DNA of 64,000 bases from Ancylostoma caninum (Eukaryota; Nematoda; Chromadorea; Rhabditida; Ancylostomatidae), in the NCBI GenBank assembly GCA_037903475.1, contig JBAJFG010000140.1, forward strand, positions 1,860,001 to 1,924,000, in the 5' to 3' direction. Numbering within the stretch: the stretch's first letter is position 1; every line of letters begins with the position of its first letter. A program made the position numbers and the translations under genes. Shown in pieces: positions 1 through 9,986 of this stretch. Under the pieces are notes generated by a model. That model saw only the letters and a list, made by a program, of their open reading frames with translations. It made no database searches and had not been told where the DNA came from.

Positions 1-345
1 ATATTCTGATAGAAAATATTTATTCTGATATCACTCACCAGTGCAGTGATGACAGCAATAAATATCGTACTGAAACTCATAATCAGAGCAACACCGCCAT
101 TCTGTTAATTATTCTCTGCAATTCAAATGCGATATGTGTGACAGCAGAGTTTTTGTAATTGAAAATTTGTTATGATGTGGAAAGAAATCCAAGCAATGTG
201 CTGATTTTTGCTTGAGCTTTAGACGATGTTGTCAGTTGATTTATTGGCTGATGTTTTGGAAAAATCGCCTTCTGGAATGGGCGACGAACATGCAATTTAG
301 TCGACCAAACCTCTCTATAACTTCACAATGGTAATACTAACCAGT

Positions 346-819
346 GAAGGATACTAGGGGGTCCGACGACGAAATGTATACTGTCAAATGCAGTTTTCAA
401 TGCCGATCTTAAATCCGTTGCCCTTATCTGCTGCGGAGCTCTCTATAAAAAGTTACGTGGCATAATTCCGGCTTGTGCGAGGCAGCCAAAATTTGACTTC
501 TTGGATATTTTCCGCCAGAAGGTCACGGGAACTTATTTGGATCTAGGAAAATTTAGGAAGTATTATTTAATCTCAATTAATAGACAAGTTTGAAACAGTT
601 TTTGCAGATGTTTTCAGCAGAATATAAGTCGAAAGTCAGAATTGGCCGGTCTAGACTAGCCAAAATCATGCTATGCAACTCCTCACAGAATACTCCGCGG
701 CAGATGAGGAAAACGGATTTGATATCAGCATCGAAAACTGCACTTGGCAGTATACACTTCAATACGAGTTTTCGGACCCCGCTAGTATCCTTTCTTAATA
801 AGCCTAGTTTCGATGCCAT
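346..819. repeat. inverted duplication of a coding-like segment
   Basis: The left arm (346-450) and right arm (687-797) are inverted copies starting GGATACTAG and sharing GTATACTG, GCAGTTTTC and AAATCCGTT. Read outward, both give related peptides: left + strand CILSNAVFNADLKSVALIC, right minus strand CILPSAVFDADIKSVFLIC. Beyond about 30 codons they diverge. Either an old inverted gene duplication or a palindromic element that once coded. Confidence 0.5.
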
Positions 820-870
820 TAGCTCATCTAGTCAGTTAGTCGCTACTCGGCCTCAACCTTTGTATAGATG

Positions 871-2025
871 AGTATCTGGTCCATTAGCCATGCTTGCAAT
901 CGAAACCTAGGCTAAGAATCCCCTTTGTGAAGCTGAGGAGACGTCAAGTCGACTAGATTGTTCTTTGAATCACCCGTCTCAGGTTCTGAAGAAGGCGATT
1001 TTGCAGAGTTGTCGGCCAATAAGTCAATTGGCAACCTCGTGTGAGGCTCAAGCAACGAATCAATACATTGAGTAAAATGCAAATGCCGAGGTTTACATAA
1101 AGTCAGAGTTTCTGGCAAATTTAATCGTCATGCGGTATCTGTCTCAGCAATTCTCAAGGAATCGAAGGAATGGGAAATAGTGATGAATGGAAATACAAGC
1201 AAGAAGCTATTGGTTCGTGGTGTCTTCCTGATCCTGCAACTTCGCCCTCATCCAGGACATGAAGGGCAACAAAGCTTTTAGAGGTTAAAGCTCAACGTCC
1301 TTAGCCCTGTGTCGGCATTGACACAGAGGTTGAACCATTTTTATCACCGTCAAGGGAAAAGCCAAGAGCTGAGGGGTGTAGGGTAAGATGTAAAACGAAA
1401 ACAAACAGTAGAGCAAAAAGTAGCAGAGAAAATTGCATGAGATAAGATGATTTTCTGGAAAATAATTTACGAAGCATTTCATAAGCTTCATCACAAAGCT
1501 GCCGTTATGTAACGAAGACTGGTAACAGCAAGAAGTCCAATCCTAGTGAGACTAGGCATCAAGATTTGTTTTTATAAGAAACTCTGCTCTACTACAATAG
1601 AATGCTACAATAGAATGCGAATCTGATAACGATTTGTCTCAAACAGATGTTATGAGTTGTGGCATGGGAATTTATGCTATGGTAGTCTGTTGCGGTCATA
1701 ATCCAATTAATTATGGCTTTGTTTTCGTTCTCGGGCCCTGTTTATCACGAAGTAAGAGAAGACATCCTGGGAGTCAGAAAGAACGAGGATTCCTTCCCCA
1801 GAATTTTCAAATTTATTCCGCTGTTTTTCCCCATATGCAATGACCGTTGGACCAACCACTGGAAATATTTGAAACTATGTATCGAACGAATTTTATTATT
1901 TTTGATTGAAATTTCTTGCAGCTCTGCCTAGTTCACCAGTTCTGTTTAATCCTTGAATGAATTTGCATTAAATTCAGGCACTTTTAGCGGCAAATGTTAA
2001 TGCTGATTTGAAAATAATTCTGAGC
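871..2025. other. no gene seen
   Basis: AT-rich sequence with only short random open frames; nothing I can support. Confidence 0.6.
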
Positions 2026-2169
2026 TGGGATTCTTGAAACGATAACCAAGCAAATCCAGGCTAGCAAGCCAAGTTTTGCCGTCAGCGTCTCTTAGCACTA
2101 TGTAGTCAGTAGGATAACCAATCATGCTAGCCAACCTTGGTTTGCTTGGCTATCGTTTCATGAATCCCA
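2026..2169. mobile_element. palindromic MITE family A, copy A1
   Basis: Inverted repeats start TGGGATTCTTGAAACGATAA and end with the complement (GTTTCATGAATCCCA). The 144-bp element contains the shared core AAGCAAATCCAGGCTAGCAA. Three more copies occur at 5.07, 13.2 and 43.8 kb. Confidence 0.8.
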
Positions 2170-3252
2170 CCCCTGGTATTACATAATATGGGATAAGCCG
2201 AGCAGCAAATGCAGTTCCCACCTCGATTTACCAGCGGATTCCTATTTTTCTGGCCACGCTGATTTCAACAATCTGCATGAAAAGTCGCAAATGTAGCGAA
2301 AACCGAGTAATTGAAAGGTTTGAAGGGCGCACTTCTAGAAGCCGGTGGGCGGTCCTCTCACGGCTGTGCTGGTTGTCCGCTAGTTAGCCAAGAAGTCTTG
2401 GATTGTTCAATTAATAAGAGCAGCAGCGATACATGATCTTGCACGTCACTTTGCTTCTGCAAATTGGCACGGCCTCTGCCTCGAAAAACTGGTTTTGAGG
2501 CCGTTTTGAAACATGTAGAAACAAAAACATGAAGTCGAAAATTTGATGAAAAATAGTGGGGAAATTCCTGCATTTCTCTAGACTTACTCGACTTCTTTCT
2601 TTTACTACAGTATTTTGACGTCTAGTTTTGAATATTCAGACCTACTGTGGATACCCTTGTTTTTCTCTATGTCCTGCCTTCTCCAACCGTTGCTGTTATG
2701 TAGGCACCTTTCTCATTTTCTTGAGATCTCTGGATGTGATCACATCTGACGTGAGAGAAGGAATGAGACGACGAAAAACAGGACGTAATGCAAGGGCGCG
2801 TCTAGGAGAATGTACTTCATGCATCGAGTCAAGACTTTCTAAGATAAGAAGAGACCAGAGAAAGTATTTCATTGTTAGGAGCAAGCTTCTGCCACGATGC
2901 GCGTCGTTCTGTCTGCGGCAATAAGGTAATAAAGAGGACATTTCTAGGTATTCTCTGTGTATTTCTGTTATGAATGCTAGGAAAGCTCTGTGTAGTAAGA
3001 ACACTACTCGATTTTGAATGAGAACTTGCTAAATGAGAAGCAAGGAGATTTCCGTGCAATTACCACTGCATTCCCACTAAAAACAGTAGTCTGACAATGC
3101 AAGCGGGTGCACATGGTGGGATAATCACAGTGATGACTTCACATGATTCCAATGAAAGCACTCCTTGTCTGGGGGAAAATCATCTGCGGAATGCGAAAAG
3201 ATAAAAGAGCTCAGCTCATTTGCACCCTTTCCAGAACCGTCTACAGACACTT
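2170..3252. other. no gene seen
   Basis: Short frames on both strands (the longest about 100 codons, at 2696-3004 minus) without protein-like composition or splice sites. Confidence 0.55.
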
Positions 3253-3671
3253 AAAGGCAGCACCCGGCGAAACCATCGTGTTTGTGATTTCGCCGGATTT
3301 TGGGGTTTTTTGGCGGTGTATTGCTCATATCCGGTGGTGAAATCGCGTGAAACATCCGAGAAAGCCGGAAAAACGCGATGCTGCCTTCCTTGCGCGGACG
3401 AGTACTCCGGCGGCGCCCTGCGTGCGCAAATGGGTCCCAGCACGAAGACAGGGAATCGGTAGCAGCTCGCGTGCTCTTAAATGCGTAAGCTGACGCGTCG
3501 AGCCCCGCAAAGCACTGGCCGACCGGGCGTGCACGCGACGGCAGTTCGCCGTTTTCTGCAGCTAAGTCGTTACTGTGCTTGTTCCTTGCAGATTCGTGAT
3601 GTGCGCGACGCCTACTTTAGGGTTCGCAGCTCAGGTCCGAGTCGAGGATTTCGACTCGTGCTGCCTTTAAC
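3253..3671. mobile_element. GC-rich element G with TTAA-flanked inverted ends
   Basis: The left end TTAAAGGCAGCAC and the right end GTGCTGCCTTTAA are exact inverted repeats beginning and ending in TTAA, the target of piggyBac-type transposases. The ~420-bp interior is much more GC-rich than its surroundings and has no transposase. piggyBac assignment is an inference from the TTAA alone. Confidence 0.5.
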
Positions 3672-4304
3672 ACCCACACGCGTAGCTGCAGGTCTTTTCC
3701 TTTTTCGGACTTCCGAAAAAACAGCCAAACATAGTTCCTGACTTGACTATGGCTAGCATTTTAATAGTCATGTTAGGTCAAAGCCAGGGCCGTAGTGACT
3801 GCATAGGTACCGACGGTTATAGAGAAAGTTGTGGCCTCTAACAACTGCTGTCAGTTTCCGAGGTTAGCCGACCTATAACCAAGATGATGAACAAATTCTT
3901 GCTATCACCTGAACCACATCCACTGGATTTCCACTTGTGTGCAAAAGACGGCCTCGGCAAGGAAACAAATGCGCGAAAACATGCGTGCAATGTAGCAGTC
4001 ATCGCGTTGGACCAAAATGTTCCTGGGTGTACGCCTTCCAAAACAAGGCCATGACGGAAGAACCCCCTGGTGTAAACTTCGCTCCTGCCTATGCTTTTTT
4101 TCTACGACTAGTCCTTTTTCTGTTTTGAATGAAAAGTGTTCATTTTACAGCAATTCTGAAGCATTGGTGCATCTGAGCTGAACTACACTTCTGATATTGC
4201 AACTATTTCGGAGCTAATGCAGAACTACGTGCATAACAAATGTCTGCCAAACCTTCTGGCCATTTCAGTTATGATTAACGCTGCAAACACAAAAACGCAA
4301 AATG

Positions 4305-4392
4305 ACAAATACCGGTAGGATTTGAACCCTGCACCCTCTAGATCACATTCTGTTCTCTTACATACTGTAACACACTGGAATAGATGGTATTT
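4305..4392 (-). pseudogene. tRNA-like sequence (pseudo-tRNA or tRNA-derived SINE)
   Basis: On the minus strand the tips AAATACC and GGTATTT pair as a 7-bp acceptor stem, and GGTTCAAATCC is a good internal B box. The D arm is weak and the anticodon arm does not fold, so it is not a working tRNA. Confidence 0.4.
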
Positions 4393-4636
4393 CGTGGGAG
4401 GTCCCTCATAATCGTAAGCATGATATCGACTGGTCAATTACTAGTATGCATGTTGTAGAACCTTGTTATGTAAAGTTTCAAACCATGTAGGTTTCATTTC
4501 AATCTGTTTTATTAACCTCTTGCACTTGCAAGATGAGATTGCATGAATTGCTAGAGCTGGTACACTGTTTTAGAGGCAAGAAGACAATTCAAAGCTTCAA
4601 AGCGGAAAAAGACTGCTTCAACTTCTTAGATCTTTC

Positions 4637-5263
4637 AAATACAGTACCCGCACTAAGTTTGTTAAAAATGAACATCTAGAAGACAGATCTGCGTTATTTT
4701 CGTTCTAGGGTTATAGCTCATCGTAACAAAGCGATTCACAATCACGATCAAACCAGGGTTCGGAAGCAGCAGTAGAGTAGACTAGCATATTTCATGAAAC
4801 CAGCTCTGAGTTCTGATTTTCAACAACGAAATTCACAAGTTTTTAATTCTGCCTTGCCGCGCATAGCGCACGACATACTTTGATGCGCGGCATGATCCGA
4901 GCACTATAAATGACTCTGGAATTTCAATGTTCAGAATCGAAATTTAGAGCTGGTTCCATGAAATATGCTAGCCCACTCCACTGCTGCTTCTGACATCTGG
5001 TTTGGTCTGTGAATCGCTTTGTTACGATGAGTTATAGCCCTGGAACGAAAAGAACGCAAATCCAGGGCTGGGATTTATGAAACGATAACCAAGCAACCCA
5101 ACGATGGTTAGCGTGATTGGTTATCGTATTGACTACATGGTGCTAAGAGACGCAGACGACAAAATTTGGTTTGCTAGCCTGGGTTTGCTTGGTTATCGTT
5201 TCATGAATCCCAGCCCAGGTTCTGAATGTTCATTTTTAACAAACTTACTGCGGGTATTGTATC
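4637..5263. mobile_element. large palindromic element B (~630 bp) split by MITE A2
   Basis: The left arm (4637-4800) and the right arm (4940-5263, minus A2) are inverted copies. Matched landmarks are ACCCGCACTAAGTTTGTTAA against its complement at 5228-5263, and AGCTCATCGTAACAAAGCGA against its complement near 5010-5035. The centre (4850-4900) is unpaired. No coding sequence. Confidence 0.75.
5067..5214. mobile_element. palindromic MITE family A, copy A2, inserted in element B
   Basis: It has near-perfect ends (GCTGGGATTTATGAAACG and CGTTTCATGAATCCCAGC). CCAGG stands as a direct repeat on each side (5062-5066, 5215-5219) and may be a 5-bp target duplication. It interrupts the right arm of the palindrome 4637-5263. 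Confidence 0.8.
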
Positions 5264-5550
5264 ATCCTCACAGTTACGATGCACAGTTGAATACCTTAAC
5301 TTCTAACGCAGAATCATGGTACGACACCACTTACAGGCTTGTCTAACCGGGGTCTAAAAAATCCTCTTAGGGACTTTTTAACAACCGTGATGTCATCTTC
5401 TCTGCTCCAATGACATTTGCGCGCTCTCTGCGCACGCTCTATCAATATCGCTATGGCAAGGCATACGGGCTGTGGCATAACTTGCCGGTTATACAATGGT
5501 TATTGAAAACAGGTCGAAATTCGGTTTTTTTCCAGACCATTTCAAGATCA

Positions 5551-5632
5551 CGATGACTCCTGGTTACAAGGTGTATAACCGCCTGTTTAACCTCCTAGTT
5601 AACCGGCAGTTATACACCTTGTATAACCAGTG
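5551..5632. repeat. perfect-looking hairpin, ~33-bp arms
   Basis: CTGGTTACAAGGTGTATAAC is mirrored by GTTATACACCTTGTATAACC with a short loop around CTCCTAG. A related piece (GCCGGTTATACAATGGTTA) lies at 5481. A small MITE or MITE end. Confidence 0.65.
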
Positions 5633-5768
5633 AGCGTCGTTGGCGGTGTGGTTTTCGCGGACTCGGGAAGCACGCGGAGCGACAGCACTGCTCGCGTCGA
5701 AATCCTCACTGCTACAATAAAAAATTAGAATTTTCTTGACAGTTAGCACCAAATATTATGAAAAACTA

Positions 5769-6035
5769 TCAAGTAAACCCTGATTTGTCGTCAAGGTTGC
5801 GCGCCGCGTTCTTCAGTTTGTCAGCGAAAAACACTGCCACAGACTGATTTTGACTCCATGACGGCTGCGGTACAACCGCGGGCACAAAAAGACGCCCATT
5901 CAGCACCGGAATCAGATCCGGGCCAAAGAAAAACACAGTTCTCATGGACTTTTCTATATCCATAGGTTTACCGCAACAGTGACAACGAACGCAGTGATCA
6001 GTTTCACCACCTCCTACAAGAAGGTTGATTTTCAT
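5769..6035 (-). CDS. 88-codon unknown protein or terminal exon, Cys-rich start
   Basis: The minus-strand frame begins MKINLLVGGGETDHCVRCHC, followed by CGKPMDIEKSM, a Pro-rich middle (VPAVVPQPSWSQ) and DKLKNAARNLDDKSGF before TGA. Codon choice is even and the composition looks like a real protein. CxxCxC followed by CGKP could bind metal. An in-frame extension upstream to an acceptor-like ACAAACAG at about 6051 is possible, so it may be a last exon. No family is recognised and no neighbour supports it. Confidence 0.4.
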   Translation of the reverse strand: MKINLLVGGGETDHCVRCHCCGKPMDIEKSMRTVFFFGPDLIPVLNGRLFVPAVVPQPSWSQNQSVAVFFADKLKNAARNLDDKSGFT

Positions 6036-6172
6036 TGTCGCTGGTTTAGCCTGTTTGTTAATGATGGCCGAATTGGCCGGGCTTGCTATGGGAGGAGGTA
6101 AGAGTGAAAGAAAGGTTTACCATAGGGAACGATATACATATATCGTGAACAAAAACACCCATTCATTTCATG

Positions 6173-6363
6173 CTACAACTCATCATTGAGATTGATGTCG
6201 ACAGAAATACTGAGGTTGATGTCGTCAACATGAAGGAGTCTGGATTCCTGTGCCGTCCGTTCAGGCACTCTACCGCCCTCAAATGCAGCAGTAATGCGAC
6301 GAGTGGATGCGGCTGCTGATTCGCCAGATTTGATGTAGTATACACTACAAGGCCGCAAATGTA
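6173..6363 (-). pseudogene. mariner transposase N-terminal relic
   Basis: The minus-strand frame reads YYIKSGESAAASTRRITAAF then ERTAQ. It resembles the first helix-turn-helix of mariner transposases (pattern F/Y-K-x-G-x-x-A-A-x-T-x-R-x-I-x-x-x-F-G-x-G-x-x-x-E-R-T-x-Q). After this the sequence decays and stops at 6173-6175; no DD(34)D catalytic domain follows. A fossil, not a functional gene. Confidence 0.5.
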
Positions 6364-6797
6364 CTGTTTTGAAAAATCCACTTTCCTTTTAGGGGTTGTG
6401 CAGGAGTTTACAGATACCGATAGTATTAGACTTGTATGTACATACCTACACATACCAATACCTGACCACCTTATATATAGAAAAGTCAGGTTGTTGCAAG
6501 GCAGCGAGGGATTAAAGAAACCATACTATTGGAAACCTCGAGAACTTCTCCTACACCCTATTTAGTACATATAAACCACACTTCTGCAAAGATCAGGGAG
6601 GTTCCAGGACATGTTTCTTACACGGTGTCTGTACTCTAAATCGAAAAAAAGCCAAGAAATTCAAGCAAGCATGAACTATTGTAACCAAACATCTATAGGT
6701 CGAGTAAGCATGACTAAACACGCTGAACAATGCAATGTAGTCGAAATTTTGATGTGGCTGGTTCTCTTGTACACGTAAAATGTCAGCTATTATTAAT

Positions 6798-6870
6798 TAC
6801 TAGCTGCCATACCCAACTTCGCTTGCGTGTTTGACTACACCGACTATCTTACACTGCTGAGCCGGCACTA
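6798..6870. repeat. diverged head of element E
   Basis: CTAGCTGCCATACCCAACTTCG and CACTGCTGAGCC match the start of element E at 19181 (CTAGCCGCCGTACCCGGCTT ... CACTGTTGAGG). The internal tandem repeat is absent, so it is truncated or a different subtype. Confidence 0.55.
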
Positions 6871-7332
6871 AACTCCATATGTCGCAACACCTAAAACGCG
6901 AACTCGTTGGCAGCAGGTGCACGATATCTGCGCCCACTTCGCGAGAATCTCGCGACATTCATGCGCATTTTGCGAACCAGTGTATCTCTGCTGAACTTTC
7001 TAATATAGAAATTGTTTGCACGTGGGCTAGTGGTCAGTGCGCTTGCCGCGATGACGTCAGGATTCTTTTGCTAGATGGGTTAGGATTCCTGAATGTTTCC
7101 AATACTGTACAAAACCATAGCAAGACGTGTTTCAAGTTCTTGAGAACTTTGTTGCGGAATGACTGACTAAACACCTCCTAATCAATTGAAAAAATCCCAC
7201 AGACTCCCTCTTCTTCTCAGAATTTCGAGTAATTCCGGTGAAGTCTAAACTTCACAGGAGTTCTTTCAATCTTTCTCTATTACCTGACATTCCTAGTTCA
7301 GGGTTCGTGCCAAGACACACAGTTCAAACAGG

Positions 7333-7422
7333 AATGAACGGACCCGTGGGCCACGTTACCTCCGCGCTGGGCAAACTCCGAAAAAAATGAACCCCGAGCC
7401 GGAGCTCTGGTTCGCACAGACG
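7333..7422. repeat. solitary diverged unit of the 63-kb minisatellite
   Basis: CGGACCCGTGGGCCACGTTA, CTCCGCGCTGGGCAAACTCC, an A-run and ATGAACCCCGAGCCGGAGC follow in the same order as one complete repeat of the array at 63.3-64.0 kb. Confidence 0.75.
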
Positions 7423-7779
7423 AATTCATGATTGCCACTTATTGCTCTTCGTAGCATACACCCAGGATGTACGATTTTGGCTTGTTATTTTTCTGGAAAA
7501 TTTTCGATTCACGATCTAGGGAACCAATAAGTAGGTTGAACACATTCCTGGTGCTTTATCCTCTACGCAATATTCCAGTGTGTTATCGTTAAGCCACCCC
7601 GTCTATTATAAGTTGGCTCGTGTTCGGAGAATTTTTTCAAGGCTAAGGCCATATGTGCTGTATATCCTGAAGGACTTTGCCAGGCATTGCCTCAGATCGG
7701 ATGGGTTTCTCTTCTGTTTGCGGATTTTGTCTCTAGCCCTTCCCTTGCTTGTGTGAATTGTCCTCACCCACTCAACGTA

Positions 7780-8099
7780 CTAGCCACATTGGACAATTGG
7801 CAGACGAGCAATTCGTTGAAACTTCTTGCGCAGCGTGTCTTCAGTAGACGCCATCTGTGCCTACGAATGTTTTTGTTGCGTGGCCTCGTACATACACGCA
7901 AGCACTCGCTTCTTCTCACCCACATAAACACGTCGTTCACACGAGGATCCTCTCGTTGTTTCAGCTTCGTGTTCCGCTTCGACTCGCTCCTCCCAACTAT
8001 TATCGGCCTCTGTCCGACGTAATCCTTATCGCTTGTTTCCGTCGCCGATTCGTCAGCGGCGATGAATAGCCCCTCGCCACTTGCCGGAACACCTGTTTG
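7780..8099 (-). CDS. candidate two-exon gene end, unknown function
   Basis: Minus-strand exon 7920-8099 (60 codons, QTGVPASGEGLF to NDVFMW) ends at a good donor GTGAGA. A 65-bp intron ends GGCACAG at 7855, and exon 7780-7854 then reads MASTEDTLRKKFQRIARL to a TAG at 7780-7782. Both are phase 0. Codon third positions are often G or C, unlike the surrounding noncoding DNA. The first exon could receive the phase-0 donor of the block at 9370-9573, which would make one gene from 9.99 to 7.78 kb. The acceptor at 8100 lacks a pyrimidine tract, and I recognise no domain. Confidence 0.4.
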
Positions 8100-8464
8100 C
8101 TGTTTGTGATTTACTGCTGACCACTACTACCTAATAGTAGCTCCTTCCTCCTTACTATTGTATTAGAGCTGGTTCTCAAGCGAGGAGTCTATAAGATCGA
8201 AGCCGCTTTGAGATGAAGAGAAACCACGGCTCTAAACGCTGAAGTGGCCCTAAACGTGTCCTTCGGCTTGAGAGGACCACTTCCCGGTGGCTGATTGGAC
8301 CTTCTGGCGGAAGAGAAGGAGAATTTTCGCCTTTTAAACACAAGTGCTTAATCGTTTCCACGAACACAGGATAAGAATAAGCGTGAAGCAGCAGGAACAC
8401 TTTGATGTTTTCAATTCCTCGTCATTTACGTTAATCTCACAGCTTCGCTTCATTGAGTGCAGTT

Positions 8465-8466
<2 letters not shown>

Positions 8467-8507
<41 letters not shown>
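8467..8507. repeat. (TC)n microsatellite
   Basis: Uninterrupted TC dinucleotides over about 41 bp. Confidence 0.97.
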
Positions 8508-8510
<3 letters not shown>

Positions 8511-9357
8511 GCGTAGTTCCATCCATATAATTTCTAGATAAATTTTTTGTAGTAAAGGATCTTCGCATTTTTTTCTGTGAAATCATACATCCCAGCAGCA
8601 CTGAAGTAAAATTATCGTCAATAAAGGATCCCTTTAAGCTCCTAGGTTCCTAGGGTCTCCTTACTGAATATTTCTTTATCTTCAATAATAGCTACAAAAA
8701 GTAACATCGTTCCGGCCACAGTCATATGATTGAGGCGTATTCCCTCTATGGAAGTTCCGACTTGCTCTCTTCGGCAATTTCCGCCTAGCTCCGTCCCAGC
8801 GATCTCGAAATCAAAAAAAAGCGCTAGATATTGCCAACAAAGAATATTTCATGTGCTGATCACGAAAATCTCCCAATTTTCCGCTAGATTTACTACTTTT
8901 ACATTTGCTTTTTTTTAGATTGACGATATGATCCTCTAGGACCACTGTACCTTGTAAGGCCATAACAGACGCAGATGTTAGCTGCTGTACTTCTGAATTT
9001 CTGATGTTTTTTTCACCTCGCTGAAGACATTTACTTATTTATTTATTTACTTATTCATTAACTTAAGAGGGCGTAAACAAAATGTTCACGCTGCAAACAC
9101 ATTCACAACTATTTCAGTAATAGCTTCAATATATAGCACGTTGCTCACCAGGTAGCTGTAATGTGCTGAACTAACAATAAGCTAGAATAAACAAAAAACT
9201 ATACTGAACTAACTAAACTGGACCAAAAAAAAATTAACTACGGACTAACTATATCACTTCTTATCACATACTTACCTTGAAAGCTCTAAATTAGCTTAAA
9301 AAAAAGCTTAAAAATTCTCCTCACCAATACCATTTCCTTTATTTTATAGCTTGAAAG

Positions 9358-9986
9358 TTAAGGTTTAACCTGCTCGCACGCGCGCACCAACTTCGTATTG
9401 ACGCTCTCGTTGTCTGCGCATCCACACAATCCGTTGATGTAGCCGAATCGTTCTCGTCCGATCTTCCCATCCCCAGTTCCAACGTGTCCAAATACGTGAT
9501 GGATCAAGGGCACGAGAACTCGTCCGGTGGACTTTTTGGATACTCCTTCTACTCTCCAATAGGCATGAATTTTCTAGAACTTGAGTATGAATTTATTACA
9601 TTATATGCATATTACGTATCTATGCTATTTAATCACTAGCTATGTTACCTTACTAGCTTCTTTGTATTTTATTTGCTATCTTTCTGTGGTGTGAATGTTT
9701 CTGAATTCGTATGAATTATTCATCACTTCCGACCAATGACGAACACGGACGAAAACGCAGGAACGAAATGTAGGGCTGAAGTGAAGTGTAATCGGAGCGC
9801 AACAAGCGCCTGTTGCGCCTGAACGCCCACAGCCCAGCACTTTTCAATGGAGGCCTCGTATAGTGCATGTTGATCAGTGTTGGTCGAATTTTTTGCCATT
9901 CGGGCATGCTTCCAAGACTCAAGGAGTGTTTCCTGATGCCCGCGGAGCGCTTTCCATTGTGGATGAATCCGCGCTTTTCTTGCCAT
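9358..9986 (-). CDS. candidate gene exons, possible degenerate EF-hand protein
   Basis: Two minus-strand blocks read like protein. Block 1 (9831-9986) begins MARKARIHPQWKALRGH and ends SIEKCWA at a possible donor GTGGGC. Block 2 (9370-9573) follows acceptor TTCTAG, phase 0, and encodes KIHAYWRVEG ... HHVFGHVGTGDGKIGRERFG ... LCGCADNESVNTKLVRAC. The GDGKI-x-x-E-x-F segment recalls an EF-hand loop that has lost the acidic residues at positions 1, 3 and 12, so calcium binding is doubtful. The joined helix DQHALYEASIEKCWAKIHAY reads naturally. Block 2 may end in VKP-stop at 9358 with AATAAA 15 nt further on, or splice at CAG|GTTAAA to the exons at 7.8-8.1 kb. The family assignment is a guess; that block 2 is, or once was, coding is likely. 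Confidence 0.45.

Noticed and set aside
7021..7050. GGCTAGTGGTCAGTGCGCTTGCC, A-box-like
   Set aside because: No B box or stems within a plausible distance; not called as tRNA or SINE.
8334..8522. Arg/Glu repeat frame on the minus strand
   Set aside because: A reading of the (TC)n microsatellite.
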